Shown here: positions 9,612 to 20,124 of the stretch, piece after piece
Position numbering within the stretch: position 1 is the stretch's first letter
Layout of the letters: each line of letters begins with the position of its first letter
Notes under the pieces: model-generated
The model's input: only the letters and a program-made list of their open reading frames with translations
Told to the model about the DNA's origin: nothing
Databases searched by the model: none
Origin: Priapulus caudatus
Taxonomy: Eukaryota > Priapulida > Priapulimorpha > Priapulimorphida > Priapulidae
Direction: 5' to 3'
Length of the DNA stretch: 40,566 nt
Assembly (NCBI RefSeq): GCF_000485595.1
Contig: NW_014577626.1
Coordinates: 134,206 to 174,771, forward strand
Program-made: the position numbers and the translations under genes

Positions 9612-12151
9612 ATGGTGTACACAGATGTCAACAAGCTCAATGAGTTCCTCGCAGATAAGAGTTATATGGAAGGCTACCAACCAAGCCAGGCGGATGTGAC
9701 GCAGTTCAAGGTAGCACTACTAACATTACTGTACTGTGTGAAGTCGGTCTCAGACTCAAGTCTAGGCTCAACCTTGCTCCAAGAAACGGGTCTTTGCTAG
9801 GGTTAGGATACCCCATATTGACGTTAGTCACACAGCCTGGTCGGGTTAGGCTCAGCCTAGCTCTAGTACTATAGCCCGCGCACAGTTGGCGCAGGGCTAT
9901 AGAACATTTTATGCCAGTTTTCCTAACTGCACCTGCTCCCCAATGCTTCCACGAAAAATGGCTAACAAAACGCAAATTCCTCAAAGAATGACACGAGACG
10001 CAAGTAGTGCTAGCACTTTGAGGAATAAATACATAAATACATGGTGTAAAGTTGTGGAAAGTGTTCAAAAAGATAGGTGAGATGTCCATGTAGATAAATA
10101 AGTTAAAAAGCCCGATCATTTTGCGTTTTGTGAACCATTTTTCGTGGAAGCATTGGAGAGCAGGTGCAGTTAGGAAAACTGGCATAAATATTGTTCTATA
10201 GCCCTGCGGCAACTGTACGCGGACTATAGTACTAGAGCTAGGCTCAGCCATTGAAACATAGACGAAAACTTTTACAGCATTGATATTGTCCGTAAAGTAT
10301 GCTATGAGTGACGGCGACAGTCCGACAGCCGTGCTACTATTACGAAGATTTATATTTGAACGCAATATGTTATACTATACTAGTATATATGTTATGTTAT
10401 GTTTATTTTTTTTCATTTCATAATTTCAGACACTATCGGGAGCGCCATCTGCTGACCTCTGCCACGCACTGAGATGGTACAACCACATTAAGTCTTACGA
10501 AAAGGAGTTCGGCAGTCTACCCGGTGAACCGAAAAATGCGTCTGCACCTGTAGAGGTAGCCATGCAATGAAATGTGTTCATAGACATTAGGGCTGTAACG
10601 ATCCACCGAAATCGAATCGGATCGCGATTCTCTTCCCTCGATCCGATCCTCGATATTTTTCCCCGTATTTTCGATTCCACTTCGATACCACTTTTTCCCT
10701 CCAATAGATGGCGGCACTACGCTATATACTGTGGAGTGTTACTCACCAATGTTACGCAGCAGCTGTGCAGTGTATATATACTCTCTAGACTCTCTAGTCT
10801 ATTCACCATTTAGTATTCATTGGCAATTTCTAATAATTTATTATTGCAAAATAATGAAAATATAAAAAATAAGATAACATTTCAATATTTTGGGAATCGA
10901 ATCAAAGGAATCGAATCGAGAGGCTAATATCGAGAACCGGATCGAATCGAGAGGCTTGTGTATCGTTACAGCCCTAATAGACATATAGAAGCCCCGAATT
11001 CCCTCCAAAAGTCGCAATATGCCTGTAGTATAGCATACAACCCACACCATCTAACAATGTTAAAAATCAGTGCACTTGTAGATGACCGTATTCTACTAGC
11101 TTCTATATATGACACTTTTAGCACACTGTGTTATTCTAGTTGTACACTTGAGTCGGACATTATTCTAATAGCTTGTCTGTGACTAGTAATTGTGATATTC
11201 TCTCTGCAGGATGAAGATGATGACGTTGACTTGTTTGCTTCTGATGACGAGGAAGAAGAAGATGATGAAGAGACTAAGAGGATCAAGGAGGAAAGGCTAC
11301 AGGCCTACAATGCAAAGAAGCAAAAGAAACCAGGTGATAATTACCACGAGAGATTAATCAATCTGGTTGAAATTGGAAGTCTGAAAAATGAGGAAATCGA
11401 AATACTTTGTCTAGAAATTTCTATATTTCCATGTTGTACCTACCGGCTGTGCTACTTGGCTTGACCACCATGATGTTAATACATGATAGCTGAATTTAGT
11501 TAATTAAGTTCACTTGCTATATGCTGCACAATTGAATTTAGAAAATGCCTGACATAGATAACCACATGAACTTAATTTCGTGCAACAGAAACGTATTTTA
11601 CCTGTGTGTTGGGGCCGCTTACTGCACATGTAATTGACATCCAATTTGCAATCGGGTATGAACTGCCCGATTCCCCCGACACACCTTCTTGAATATCTGG
11701 GGAGAACCTTGCACTGTATAACTGTCAATCGAGGAAAATGCCAAAAAAGTTTTAAAAGGTGGTTGTTTGTTCCATAATCGTGTCCATTGACACAGGTGTT
11801 GTGTGTGGGACTGTACGTAGAAACATTCGACGCAACCACGACGGCAACGTAACGTTCGTGTTTCGTTTCCATCTAGCGCTGATCGCCAAGTCGATGATCA
11901 TCCTCGACGTGAAGCCGTGGGAGGACGAGACGGACCTGGTGGAGATGGAGCGTCTCGTGCGAGGCGTCGTGGCGGACGGTCTCGTGTGGGGCGCCTCGAA
12001 GCTCGTGCCCCTCGCGTACGGCATCAGGAAGCTGCAGATCAGCTGCGTCGTCGAGGACGACAAGATCGGCACGGACTTCCTCGAGGAAACGATCACGGCA
12101 TTCGAGGACCACGTCCAGTCGGTCGACATCGCCGCCTTCAACAAGCTGTAG
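9612..12151 (+). CDS. EEF1B2: Elongation factor 1-beta (eEF1B alpha), complete, four exons
   Basis: This is the guanine-nucleotide exchange subunit that reloads eEF1A with GTP during translation. Exons are 9612-9710, 10430-10555, 11210-11333 and 11877-12151; introns are GT/AG and phases agree (0, 0, 1). The product is 207 aa, slightly shorter than the usual 220-230. It starts [19 protein letters not shown]. Residues 1-75 form the GST-C-like N-terminal domain that contacts eEF1B-gamma ([21 protein letters not shown]). Residues 76-95 are the central acidic region with a CK2-type site ([15 protein letters not shown]). The exchange domain begins at about residue 117 ([36 protein letters not shown]). 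It ends FNKL, keeping the penultimate Lys that acts at the eEF1A Mg site in yeast. Exon 4 is much more GC-rich than exons 1-3. Introns 1 and 2 carry MITEs. A frame-shifted copy lies inverted near the right end of the window. Confidence 0.96.
9856..10242. mobile_element. Fold-back element in EEF1B intron 1
   Basis: Left arm 9856-9976 (CCTAGCTCTAGTACTATAG start) and right arm 10118-10242 (CTATAGTACTAGAGCTAGG end) are reverse complements with few changes. Shared inner words are GCCAGTTTTCCTAACTGCAC and CATTTTTCGTGGAAGCATTGG-type sequence. CTCAG flanks both ends (9851-9855, 10243-10247), a possible 5-bp target duplication. It is non-autonomous, and its superfamily is not decided. Confidence 0.7.
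10588..10976. mobile_element. hAT-like MITE in EEF1B intron 2
   Basis: The ends are TAGGGCTGTAACGATCC and GTATCGTTACAGCCCTA, with ATAGACAT duplicated exactly on both sides (10580-10587, 10977-10984). Eight-base duplications and this GGGCTGTAACGAT end are typical of hAT-derived MITEs in animals. Sub-terminal TCGAATCGA words make the arms further palindromic. Its counterpart at 40203-40566 lies in the right arm, so this insertion predates the inverted duplication. Confidence 0.85.
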
Positions 12152-12284
12152 GGCTGTCACCAGAGGGCGTTCTACCTCGACGTCCGCTCCGTCGGCGACG
12201 CGGCATCGGTCGGGTCATGCAACGGGGTTGTCGGACGGTGTACGCTATCGCGTCACAGTTTGCTTTCTGCGCCCGTTTAACGAG

Positions 12285-12290
12285 AATAAA
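12285..12290 (+). terminator. EEF1B polyadenylation signal
   Basis: AATAAA, 134 bases after the stop codon, is followed by a TG/T-rich stretch (GGTGTGTTTT). This is the only canonical hexamer close to the stop, and it is conserved in the inverted copy. Confidence 0.7.
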
Positions 12291-12760
12291 GGTGTGTTTT
12301 GCAAAATGAAATGATTGTGCATATATGTGATCGATTTTGTTGAGCATGTGATATTGGCTGCCCCTTCTCCCCGACACATACCTCGATTGAGATAGTTAAA
12401 TTGCAGTAAGTGAGCACAATGTGATAACATCCTTGATGTGATTGAATATCTATCCATTGATTGTTAGAGGATAATCTTCCATACACTCTTGGTATATGGT
12501 CCACATCATGGTAAGTTGGCATAAAAACGTTGGTATACCCTAGCTACACTGGGACCAAATTACTGTATACTACAGACTTGCAGCCTTTCAGTTCAATTAG
12601 CAATTGTACAGATTGATCAGCAAATTGGTGCTCCTTGATTCAACTGAAATCGCCTGATGGAATATCTTGGATCTTAGGAATATTGGCTAGCAGTCCTATT
12701 CTTTAACAAAACTTCCAATAGATGACAGCACGTGTGAAGCGATCGTGAATGTAAGCTATA

Positions 12761-13528
12761 AGGGGCACCCTCTTATGTGGGACTGGAGAGTATTAGAGGG
12801 GAAATGGGATGGTCAACTTTTGAAGAGAGTGAGGCAAAAAGTAAAATTAAATATTGGGGCAGGATAAAATATATGAATAATGAACGTAAATGTAAACAGA
12901 TAGCGAAAGCAATGGAATTGGGCGAATTCAGATCAGACTGGAAGAGGAGAACTAGGTTCCTCATAACAAAGTTTGACTCGGATAGGAGTCTAGACGAAGA
13001 GTTAACGGGGGGTATTAAAGAATGGAATGTTAGAGTGGAAAGAGCAAGTAAGCAGAGTGGTACGACCGTCTGGAAAAAAGGGATAGAAAACAAGAGTTCG
13101 CTAGGATTGTATAAAGGAAAAAAGACGCCTGGTAAAGAGTCCTTTTATGATAACAGACTTGGGAGTAGCCTGCTCTTTCAATGCAGGGCGGGGTGCTTGC
13201 CACGGAATAAACGAACTAGACACTGGGGAGGTGAAGATAAATGCTTAATTTGTAGGAAAAGAAAGTTGGAGACCCTGGAGCACTTTTTACTAGAATGTCC
13301 TGGATATGAAAACCATAGAAAAATATTTTTAATATGATTAAACGTAGAACAGGTTTGGAGGCAACAGAAACCTCACATGACATGCAGGAGGAGCTCTTGA
13401 AAACTCTCCTGGGGTTTAGGGTTGGCAGCAGCCTTATTACTATAGTTCAGCTTACTAAACAGTACCTGGAGATACTTTGGGGAGCTAGACGTGATGCGTC
13501 CATGATGACGAGGCACGCCGAGGATTGA
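12761..13528 (+). mobile_element. LINE fragment, post-RT region and C-terminal Cys/His knuckle
   Basis: The frame 12777-13334 continues the protein of 703-1676: SYVGLESIRGEMGWSTFEES, then WGRIKYMNNERKCKQIAKA, and near its end CLICRKRKLETLEHFLLECP, the C-terminal zinc-knuckle-like module of many LINE proteins. A frame change at about 13334 leads to LGFRVGSSLITIV and a stop at 13526-13528. Bases 12761-12855 are identical to 1582-1676. The 5' edge is abrupt, next to EEF1B 3' flank, and the right arm has no LINE at the matching place (about 38168). Confidence 0.85.
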
Positions 13529-15159
13529 CACTTTGTGTCTTCCAATCACAGCCTACGCCGCACCAGTCTTTTATATTTTTATAGGTGGGGACCCATTGGA
13601 CCATCAAATCGCCAATTTCAGGAACTAGGGCATTCTGCTATGTTAGAACGGTTTCCTACGATAGAGTTTGCCACAAATACGAAAATAACACGCCGTTTAG
13701 TGCACTGCACTACGTCCTTCTATCGCATTTTCGCATCTCCGTAATAACAATAAGCCCCGCCTTCTTCATTGATGGGCATGAATGGGGTGTCACCGACGTG
13801 ACCAGTTACTGTACCGACTGTCTTTCGCCAGCTTGTTTACTTTTCGTAATAATGAAATGCACGGCCGATGCATTTCACATCGAAGTGGAACATTTTCGGC
13901 ATTTTCACTCGCTGTCGGAAATAAACGAGTGTGTCTTTAATTGAACATTGAAGTTTTTCTTAAAATTAAATAATTCCGAAAATCCCCAACCGCGCTACTC
14001 GATTGTTTTAGCCAATGAACGGAGCTGTGTGTGTGACGTCTTGCCCGCGCGCTTTATGCTTGGCTTAACGGGCCCCGAAATGGATATCGGAGGCACGCAC
14101 CTCGCAACATTGTTTACGTATAGCTTTGTGACATCAGGATGGGCGGTGTCGGGAGTTCTGCGATGATAACCTCGTAATTTCTTAAGGTGCATGGAACATT
14201 TTACCAATTCAGTGATGTCAGTTAGTCACGGATATGTCACAGTAAGTACTAACCGTATATGTTTCACATACGTTCACCTATTTTGCACACAGGCGGTCGA
14301 TCATTGTGAAAAATTGTGTGAATATTTATTTTTATTACGTTTCAAGTGCCTGTGCTTTCAACAGTCTTGTAAATGCACGTGCGTCAAGAGCCACAAACTC
14401 AACACAATTTCATCTCTGTTATTGTTTACGCCTGAATGCGTGATTGATCAGAGAGGGGTGCATGTAAGAGGGAGACATTTTCTTTGGAGTTCCGAAAAAC
14501 ACAATTCCACTTGACAATTTCATGAGCCATTCCAGAACCAGAACCAGATCCATTCCAGAAGCTCTGCATAATGGACCCCCAACAAGCCCTTTGACTGACT
14601 AGTCAAGAAATTCAAAGATCTGTATATTGCTCTTATTTAGCCGCCGATAGTTCTTATTTAGAACAAAGTCTTCATTGTTATCTTCTAAAACTACAGACCA
14701 TCCGCTGACCGCTGTGGAGACGTTCACCGGGCCTCAAATTTGGTGCACGACTCCACTGCGGCAGCGCTTCATACTTCAACATCCCCGCAGTCGCATACGC
14801 ATATCCCGCGAAACTGCGCGTCTCATCTGCGCGCAGCGCTCAGGATCAACAGCAAAGCTGTGCCACGCAATCTTGTATCATGTCTCTCTGGATCAGCTGC
14901 ACTCACAAATCTATCGCAAGGGGATACGGAATAAATTATTTTGTGTGTGTGTGTGTGTGTCCAGGGAAATACCGATCTAAAGGTTCCCAGTCATACATAC
15001 ATACATACACTGACACATAAATATATAGCAGGTAGGAAACCGTGCTGCCAAAATTTGCTCGACGCTCGCTTGATTTCACACAAATACAACACAAATATTC
15101 AACCATTCGACTCCATCTTTGTTTCTATTTGAAGAACAGTGTTCACTTGTTATAAAAAC
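13529..15159. other. Non-coding stretch with a TG microsatellite
   Basis: No exon is recognised. (TG)n lies at 14942-14960, followed near 14994 by an ATAC-type short repeat. CAAGTGCCTG at about 14345, after TTTATTTTTATTACGTTT, is the terminal end of the MITE family seen whole at 30412-30808. The remainder of 13540-14160 is GC-richer but shows no family signature. Confidence 0.4.
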
Positions 15160-15895
15160 ATACTGTCAAGAGCATATAAAGGAGAGCATACAACGGTGAA
15201 ATGCTGAAAACCATGTTGCAGTATTAGTCGAATTAGTAAACTTTCCCCATTTTATTTTGACGATTCTTTGCAGTATTATTGATCAGCTGTCCTACCTTGT
15301 TAATATAAAACAAACCGAATGTCCCTACGATGCCTCTACGCTAAGATAATGAGCGGCGAAAATCTGGTATTTTTGCCGAAAACCGACTCCAGATCAGTCA
15401 GTACTGCGACTGTCTATCGTTTTGTGCACTGTATGTTGCTTCCGGTCGCCGCTGTGTAGCGCCGACTCGATTATTACTACAGCGTTACTACATCCAGCGT
15501 AAAGGGTGGGTCATCACCATGGCGATAAATAACAAGACGTTTTTGTGGAGTAATGGCTGCGTCAATGACTGGAAATGAGAGAAAAGATAGTAGAAGGAAA
15601 ATAAATTTCATTGTCAATGAATGACGGAAACACGCCAGGTTTCCCGAAGCTATCGCCAGAACGAGAGACAGTCGCAGTACTGACTGATCTGGAGTCGGTT
15701 TTCGGCGAAAATACCAGATTTTCACCGCTCATTATCTCAGCGTAGGGGCATCGTAGGGACATGCGGTTTGCTATATATTAGCAAAGTAGGACAGCTGAAA
15801 ACGGGGAAAGTTTATTAATTCAACTAATACTGCAACATGGTTTCAGCATTTCACCGTTGTACGCTCTCCTTCTTTATATGCTCTTGATACTGTCT
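15160..15895. mobile_element. Long fold-back element (arms about 250 bp)
   Basis: 15160-15421 and 15655-15895 are inverted copies. Both carry GGTGAAATGCTGAAA, ATGTTGCAGTATTAGT, AACTTTCCCC, TGTCCCTACGATGCC, AGATAATGAGCGG and GACTCCAGATCAGTCAGTAC, in one orientation or the other. The left arm has about 25 extra bases around 15260. The 230-bp spacer contains the RHGD reading frame listed separately. No target duplication was identified. Confidence 0.75.
15477..15602 (-). pseudogene. Short frame: signal peptide plus RHGD motif (histidine phosphatase-like)
   Basis: The frame in the spacer of the fold-back element starts MKFIFLLLSFLSFPVIDAA, a good signal-peptide shape, followed by KRLVIYRHGDDPPFT. 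The RHG core after a hydrophobic strand recalls the N-terminal catalytic motif of secreted histidine acid phosphatases (usually RHGDRxP). Here the Arg after RHGD is Asp, which argues against activity. A GT donor (GATGTAGTAA) follows. It could be a captured first exon, a true first exon whose partners are not found, or coincidence in a 42-codon frame. Confidence 0.3.
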
Positions 15896-16574
15896 GTGTT
15901 CGTAACCGAGCTGTGTCACGCGAAATCACACAAAACCTGACGAAATTCTCGCGTTCGCTCCCGTTGCGCAGTTTATGTAAATGGCTGTCAGAATCAGGAA
16001 ACACCCACCGGCGCTCTTCGTGACCTCATTTTTGCGCCGCAACGCTGCAACGTTTTTGTAACGCTTCACTGAATAGCATGCCCGGCAGCTTGTGCCTTTT
16101 GCACGTCCCGGTTTTAGCCAAGAGCAAGTGCGAGCACGCTGGCGAATCTCTTCTGGTTCTCCTTTGGCTGTCTGGAAACGCTCAACTGTGTGAGAGAAAT
16201 ATGGTATGTTTGCGGCTATTTTGTTTTATGCTAATTACAGTATGGCCCCGTTATAACGTGATCGTTGAGGTCGATCCGTAAAATGTTATCACAAAAAAGC
16301 GGGGTTGCAGAAAATCAGTGTATAAACTGATCCAATGGTGACCTAACATCCCAAAACACCCATATTTTTGCCCTAGTTGACCCGTTTTTTTGTACGTTTA
16401 CCTTCTATTGATAGCTTAACTGACCAAAATATTTTTTTTTTTAGTTTTTGAAAGAGCAACAAAATGTCTATATCGCTTTATATCCGAATTAGCGTTAAAT
16501 CAGGGCGCATAAAATCGGGATTTCACTGCACCTCGAATGCTTTAATGCTGACAGCAGTCCAGTAAAATTATTTT
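15896..16574. other. No recognised gene
   Basis: AT-rich flank. The short plus-strand frame at 16078-16281 has no motif, and I give it no weight. AATAAA-like words on the minus strand near 16610 could serve the exon that follows. Confidence 0.4.
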
Positions 16575-17190
16575 TCAAAATAATGGTCTTGACAAGTAAA
16601 ATCCATAAAATAAATTAAGACAAAACAAGGTATGAGCACCTAGCTGTTGGTCTGAAGTTGACTCTCCCAATGGCAATCCTTTGCACATTTCTGCATTATC
16701 GACCATGCGGAGTAGGTTGTCCACATCCCGAACACGAAACATACCATCCCCAGGTGACAGCAGGCTCGTTTGGTCACTGGTCAGCACACGGACCACTCCA
16801 AAACTTAAATTCCAGTGACCATTTCCATGCACTTCTAATTCTTTAATAACTCTCTGCTGGTTGATAATACCAACAGAAGACATAATTTTGATACTGCTGT
16901 CATTTTTCGCGACTACTTGCCACGCACAAGGTTTTATTCGCAATGCAATGTCATGCAGGCTAATTGTGTCTTGTGATTGCTGGTGCCGGTATGAGATGCC
17001 ACGATATATTCTTACATGATTTTTATCCTTTCTTTTTGTAGAAAAAGTAATGCCAGGAAATATTAATTTGAGATGTTTTCCAAAAAGGACCTTTGATACG
17101 ATTGCGTTTGAGCAAGACTCCATAAAGCTCGTGAAAACATCTTGTGCAATTAGAAAACCTTGTTCATCAACAACCAGCTCTCTTTCAATC
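16575..17190 (-). CDS. Probable terminal exon of an unrecognised protein
   Basis: The minus-strand frame is open from an acceptor (TTTTTATTCCACAAG, exon starts 17190) to the stop at 16575-16577, just over 200 codons. It begins IERELVVDEQGFLIAQDVF, with FGKHLKLIFPGITFSTKRK, IKELEVHGNGHWNLSFGVVR and RDVDNLLRMVDNAEMCKGLP further on. The length, the biased amino-acid make-up and the good acceptor argue for a real exon. I do not recognise the family. It has no predicted membrane segment and few Cys. It could be part of a transposon-encoded accessory protein or a lineage-specific gene. Upstream exons should lie to the right, but a 10-N gap comes 120 bases later. Confidence 0.55.
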
Positions 17191-17225
17191 CTTGTGGAAT
17201 AAAAAGAAAATTATGTAAGTCAAAT

Positions 17226-17310
17226 GAATAAGAGTATATCAAAATTATAGTATAGTGCATAAAAATCAGGAGTAGATAATAGGGAGGAGTGTGACATCAA
17301 TAAACAAGGG
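17226..17310. repeat. 85-bp contig end identical to 21162-21246
   Basis: The last 85 bases before the gap repeat 21162-21246 exactly. They include ATAAAAAT (17259-17266) and the first 44 bases of the hAT-like element starting CAGGAGTAGATAATAG (17267). The element is then cut by the gap. Confidence 0.9.
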
Positions 17311-17320
17311 NNNNNNNNNN
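17311..17320. other. Assembly gap (10 N)
   Basis: Ten undetermined bases. The true gap size is unknown. The left flank belongs to the hAT-like element, whereas the right flank matches the reverse complement of about 37345-37372. Confidence 0.99.
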
Positions 17321-17790
17321 TAATAATAGTATAAATCATAATATGTTCATAGCAGGAATTTTGCATTAAAGATGTTGTCAATGATATCTTGTAAAACGAA
17401 CCAGACGAGTGTGACACCACAGACTGTTTCTTATCTGCGTGTCTATATAGTATGCTATATAATTGCCAATCCCTACCTAATTTACATAATTATTTTTTTA
17501 AATATCAAAACCCCTAGCCCTTATTCATTCACATACCAAAAATGAGCAAAATCCGTTGAACCTGAACTGACTAATGGCAATTCCCATTTTTGCCAAAAAA
17601 TTGCCGTGGCTCGAAAGTACGTCGACTGGCGTGCTCCAAAATAGGACGTTTAATATGGGAGCATAGCAGTAACAATTATACCCAATTTCAAACATGTGGG
17701 TCAAATGGTTCCTGAGTTATCATTGACCGTAGCCAAATGTTGACGGACAGAGAGACGGACGACGACCCATGGCAATAGCTCAGCTTGACG
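17321..17790. repeat. Direct repeat copy 1 (GACGGAC-containing invertebrate repeat)
   Basis: It shares long runs with 18090-18530: ACGAACCAGACGAGTGTGAC, CCCTTATTCATTCACATAC, AATCCGTTGAACCTGAACTG, and ends CCCATGGCAATAGCTCAGCT near 17770. The final part, GACGGA words followed by AGCTCAGCTTGACGATGT, is a sequence type common in marine invertebrate genomes. The right arm holds a single copy (36890-37372). Confidence 0.75.
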
Positions 17791-18089
17791 ATGTCAAGGT
17801 GAGCTAATAATGAAGCGTCAATGACACTGTAGCTCACCACAAAAAAAGGACACAAATGAGTGAGTAAGAAGAAGTCAGTTTTAATTGAGCAACCATCGAC
17901 GTACATTATAGAAACGATTGCCATCATTATATCGTAATAATAATTTATAAACCAAAATGAATCACAATTTGTGACTGTAGATGGCGCTACACCCGCTTTG
18001 TAGCGATGGCGTTCCAAATAAACAGGTTATGCTGCGTTCCGACATGTTTTGTAAATCTTTACTGTAATATAGACGTTTTATCGGCAGGG

Positions 18090-18530
18090 TGAGAGGAAAT
18101 ACCAATTTTTGCATTAAATATATTGTCAATGAAATCTTGTAAAACGAACCAGACGAGTGTGACACCACAGACTGTTTGTGTTTATATAATATGCTATATA
18201 ATTGCCAAACCCTACCTAATTTGCATATTTTTTTTTTAAATATCAAACCCCATAGCCCTTATTCATTCACATACAAAAAATGAGCAAAATCCGTTGAACC
18301 TGAACTGACTAATGGCAATTTCCATCTTTCCCAAAAAATCGCCATGGCTCGAAAGTACGCCGACTGGCGTGCTCCAAAATAGGACGTTCCATATGGGAGC
18401 ATAGCAGTAACAACTATACCCATTTCAAACATGTGGGTCAAACGGTTCCTGAGTTATCGTTGAAAATGTTGACGGACGGACGTACGACGGACGTCGACCC
18501 ATGGCAATAGCTCAGCTTGACGATGTGAGC
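18090..18530. repeat. Direct repeat copy 2 (GACGGAC-containing invertebrate repeat)
   Basis: Second member of the pair with 17321-17790, separated by about 300 bases containing TGTAGATGGCGCTA. This copy has lost about 20 bases before GACGGACG near 18470. Confidence 0.75.
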
Positions 18531-18646
18531 TAAAAATGATACTCATATCGAATGGACTGGATACTGAGTCTTAACAACCTGAGGCTGAAGGAGAAAGAAG
18601 TGCATGTCTGCGCCAAAAACCATCACCAAGATATATTCATTTGCAG

Positions 18647-18763
18647 GACAAAATCCTATACCTAGCTAAAGTAGTTGAAATGCCACTGCGTATAAATTTA
18701 AACTTGTTTGGTCCCTCGTACGATAACAGTTGCAGGTCATTTACACCGTGGACACCATGGTGA
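18647..18763 (+). CDS. Possible exon, unknown protein
   Basis: After an acceptor (TATATTCATTTGCAG) the frame reads DKILYLAKVVEMPLRINLNL and then FGPSYDNSC, up to TGA at 18761-18763. It is 38 codons and may leave earlier at CAG/GTCATT. In the right arm the same sequence gains a stop within seven codons. Weak evidence; I cannot join it in phase to 19133-19243. Confidence 0.25.
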   Translation, partial: DKILYLAKVVEMPLRINLNLFGPSYDNSCRSFTPWTPW

Positions 18764-19132
18764 GGGGACTGAATGCAGGAAAACACGTTTGCTACATGTT
18801 CGGGTGATGTTGTCTTGCGGTATGTTACGTGTATCGATGATGACCCACCTGATTGGAAGCCGACTGCATATATTTATGACATACAATCTATTTACGACAA
18901 TTGAGCATGCCAGACTGCACGTGGAAACACGTATTCTTAAAAAAAATTATGTAACAGCATATTTTTATTTCGTATCATGAGAAAAGTCATTGATCATAAA
19001 TATACAAATAACATTTGTGCAAATTTACACGACCTGACTAGTGCTGAGAATCATAATTTCAGATAGAACAGCATATGGTTCCACAAGCCATTTTACTTCT
19101 ACATATGTACAGATTTTACAAACTTAATTCAG

Positions 19133-19243
19133 CGGAGTTATTCTCTTGTTGGCGATATGCTACACGAAATGATGAAAGCCAAGGGAGGACTTCCTCAAGA
19201 CATGCGGGCTCACATTGAGAGCTTAAATAATGAAAACAGTTAA
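19133..19243 (+). CDS. Probable C-terminal exon, unknown protein
   Basis: The acceptor AACTTAATTCAG is followed by 36 codons: RSYSLVGDMLHEMMKAKGG, then LPQDMRAHIESLNNENS and TAA. The composition is protein-like (amphipathic helix, charged tail). The inverted copy at 36175-36281 has a changed centre that breaks the frame, so this arm looks like the original. I do not recognise the family and have not found its upstream exons. Confidence 0.45.
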   Translation, partial: RSYSLVGDMLHEMMKAKGGLPQDMRAHIESLNNENS

Positions 19244-20124
19244 GTCTCCATATTAAACTTAGTGTAAGAACAAATCCAAAATCTAAGCTTACTAGAGGTT
19301 AAACATGTGCAGTATGTACAAACTATTAAATACTATAATATACTATATTTTAATATACAGTTTTCCGATGTATTCCATACGTTTTAACATAACCATTTTC
19401 TCTATACATATATACATTTCTTGTTTTATAGCTCTTCCGCATTCCTCTTCGTCATTTTTTGATGCTTGCATAACTAAACAGGTATTTTTACATCAGCTAT
19501 GAGAGAGGTTATGCAAGCATTCCACGCAGAACTGTTATGTAGACACAAACAATTATAAAAGACAATGGGGTATCCTCAGAACGCTTCTTGGGCTGCACTG
19601 CGTATATTTCAGGCCATTTTAAAACAAAACATGAAACAACAGCCCCAACCAGAGAAAACTAACGTCATAATTTCAATCAGACCAGGAAAATGTGCATTAT
19701 ACATTGCTTGAAGTGTTCTACAGAGCTTGCGCAAGTGAGCCTTTCGTTTGCAACCCAGCAATAGAAAAACAGACCTAAAACTCAGTAAAACTTGATGTTA
19801 GGGCTTCTTGCAACATTTCGTTGTATTAGTAGGCCTATACCAGTTTTGCAGCACTCCTGACGAGGACCTGAGGAGTCATGGAGCAGGATACTGAGCGGAT
19901 AGTGGATCCATGCTGCATGCGTGATGTGTATGTCACATGCCGATAATACTTAATTGTTTCCCATGGTTGGAGGCTTAGCAAAATTTTGAAGATCAGGGTT
20001 GGTAATCCCAGGACACAGAGGAAGGCTTTCCAGCTTTTTTAGATATGAAACAACCCAAATTTTATCAAATGATGATTGAAGGTGTGGTGCAGATATACCA
20101 AGCACTTCCACCTTGGTAGATAGA
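19244..20124. other. No recognised exon
   Basis: AT-rich DNA shared with the right arm (35300-36170). The minus frame 19950-20204 mostly overlaps the neighbouring exon out of phase. Nothing else is supported. Confidence 0.4.

Larger units (their letters stand above)
10580..12760 (+). repeat. Inverted duplication, outer block, left arm
   Basis: This matches the reverse complement of 38165-40566, covering the intron 2 MITE, exons 3 and 4 of EEF1B, and 600 bases of 3' flank. For example, GAAGCGATCGTGAATGTAAG at about 12736 answers CTTACATTCACGATCGCTTC near 38166. The right-arm copy carries many one-base indels. The left arm leaves the alignment at 12760, where a LINE fragment begins. The right arm may continue past the window end. 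Confidence 0.9.

Noticed and set aside
11873-12377. Several overlapping frames on both strands
   Set aside because: Shadows of the GC-rich EEF1B exon 4, whose true frame is certain.
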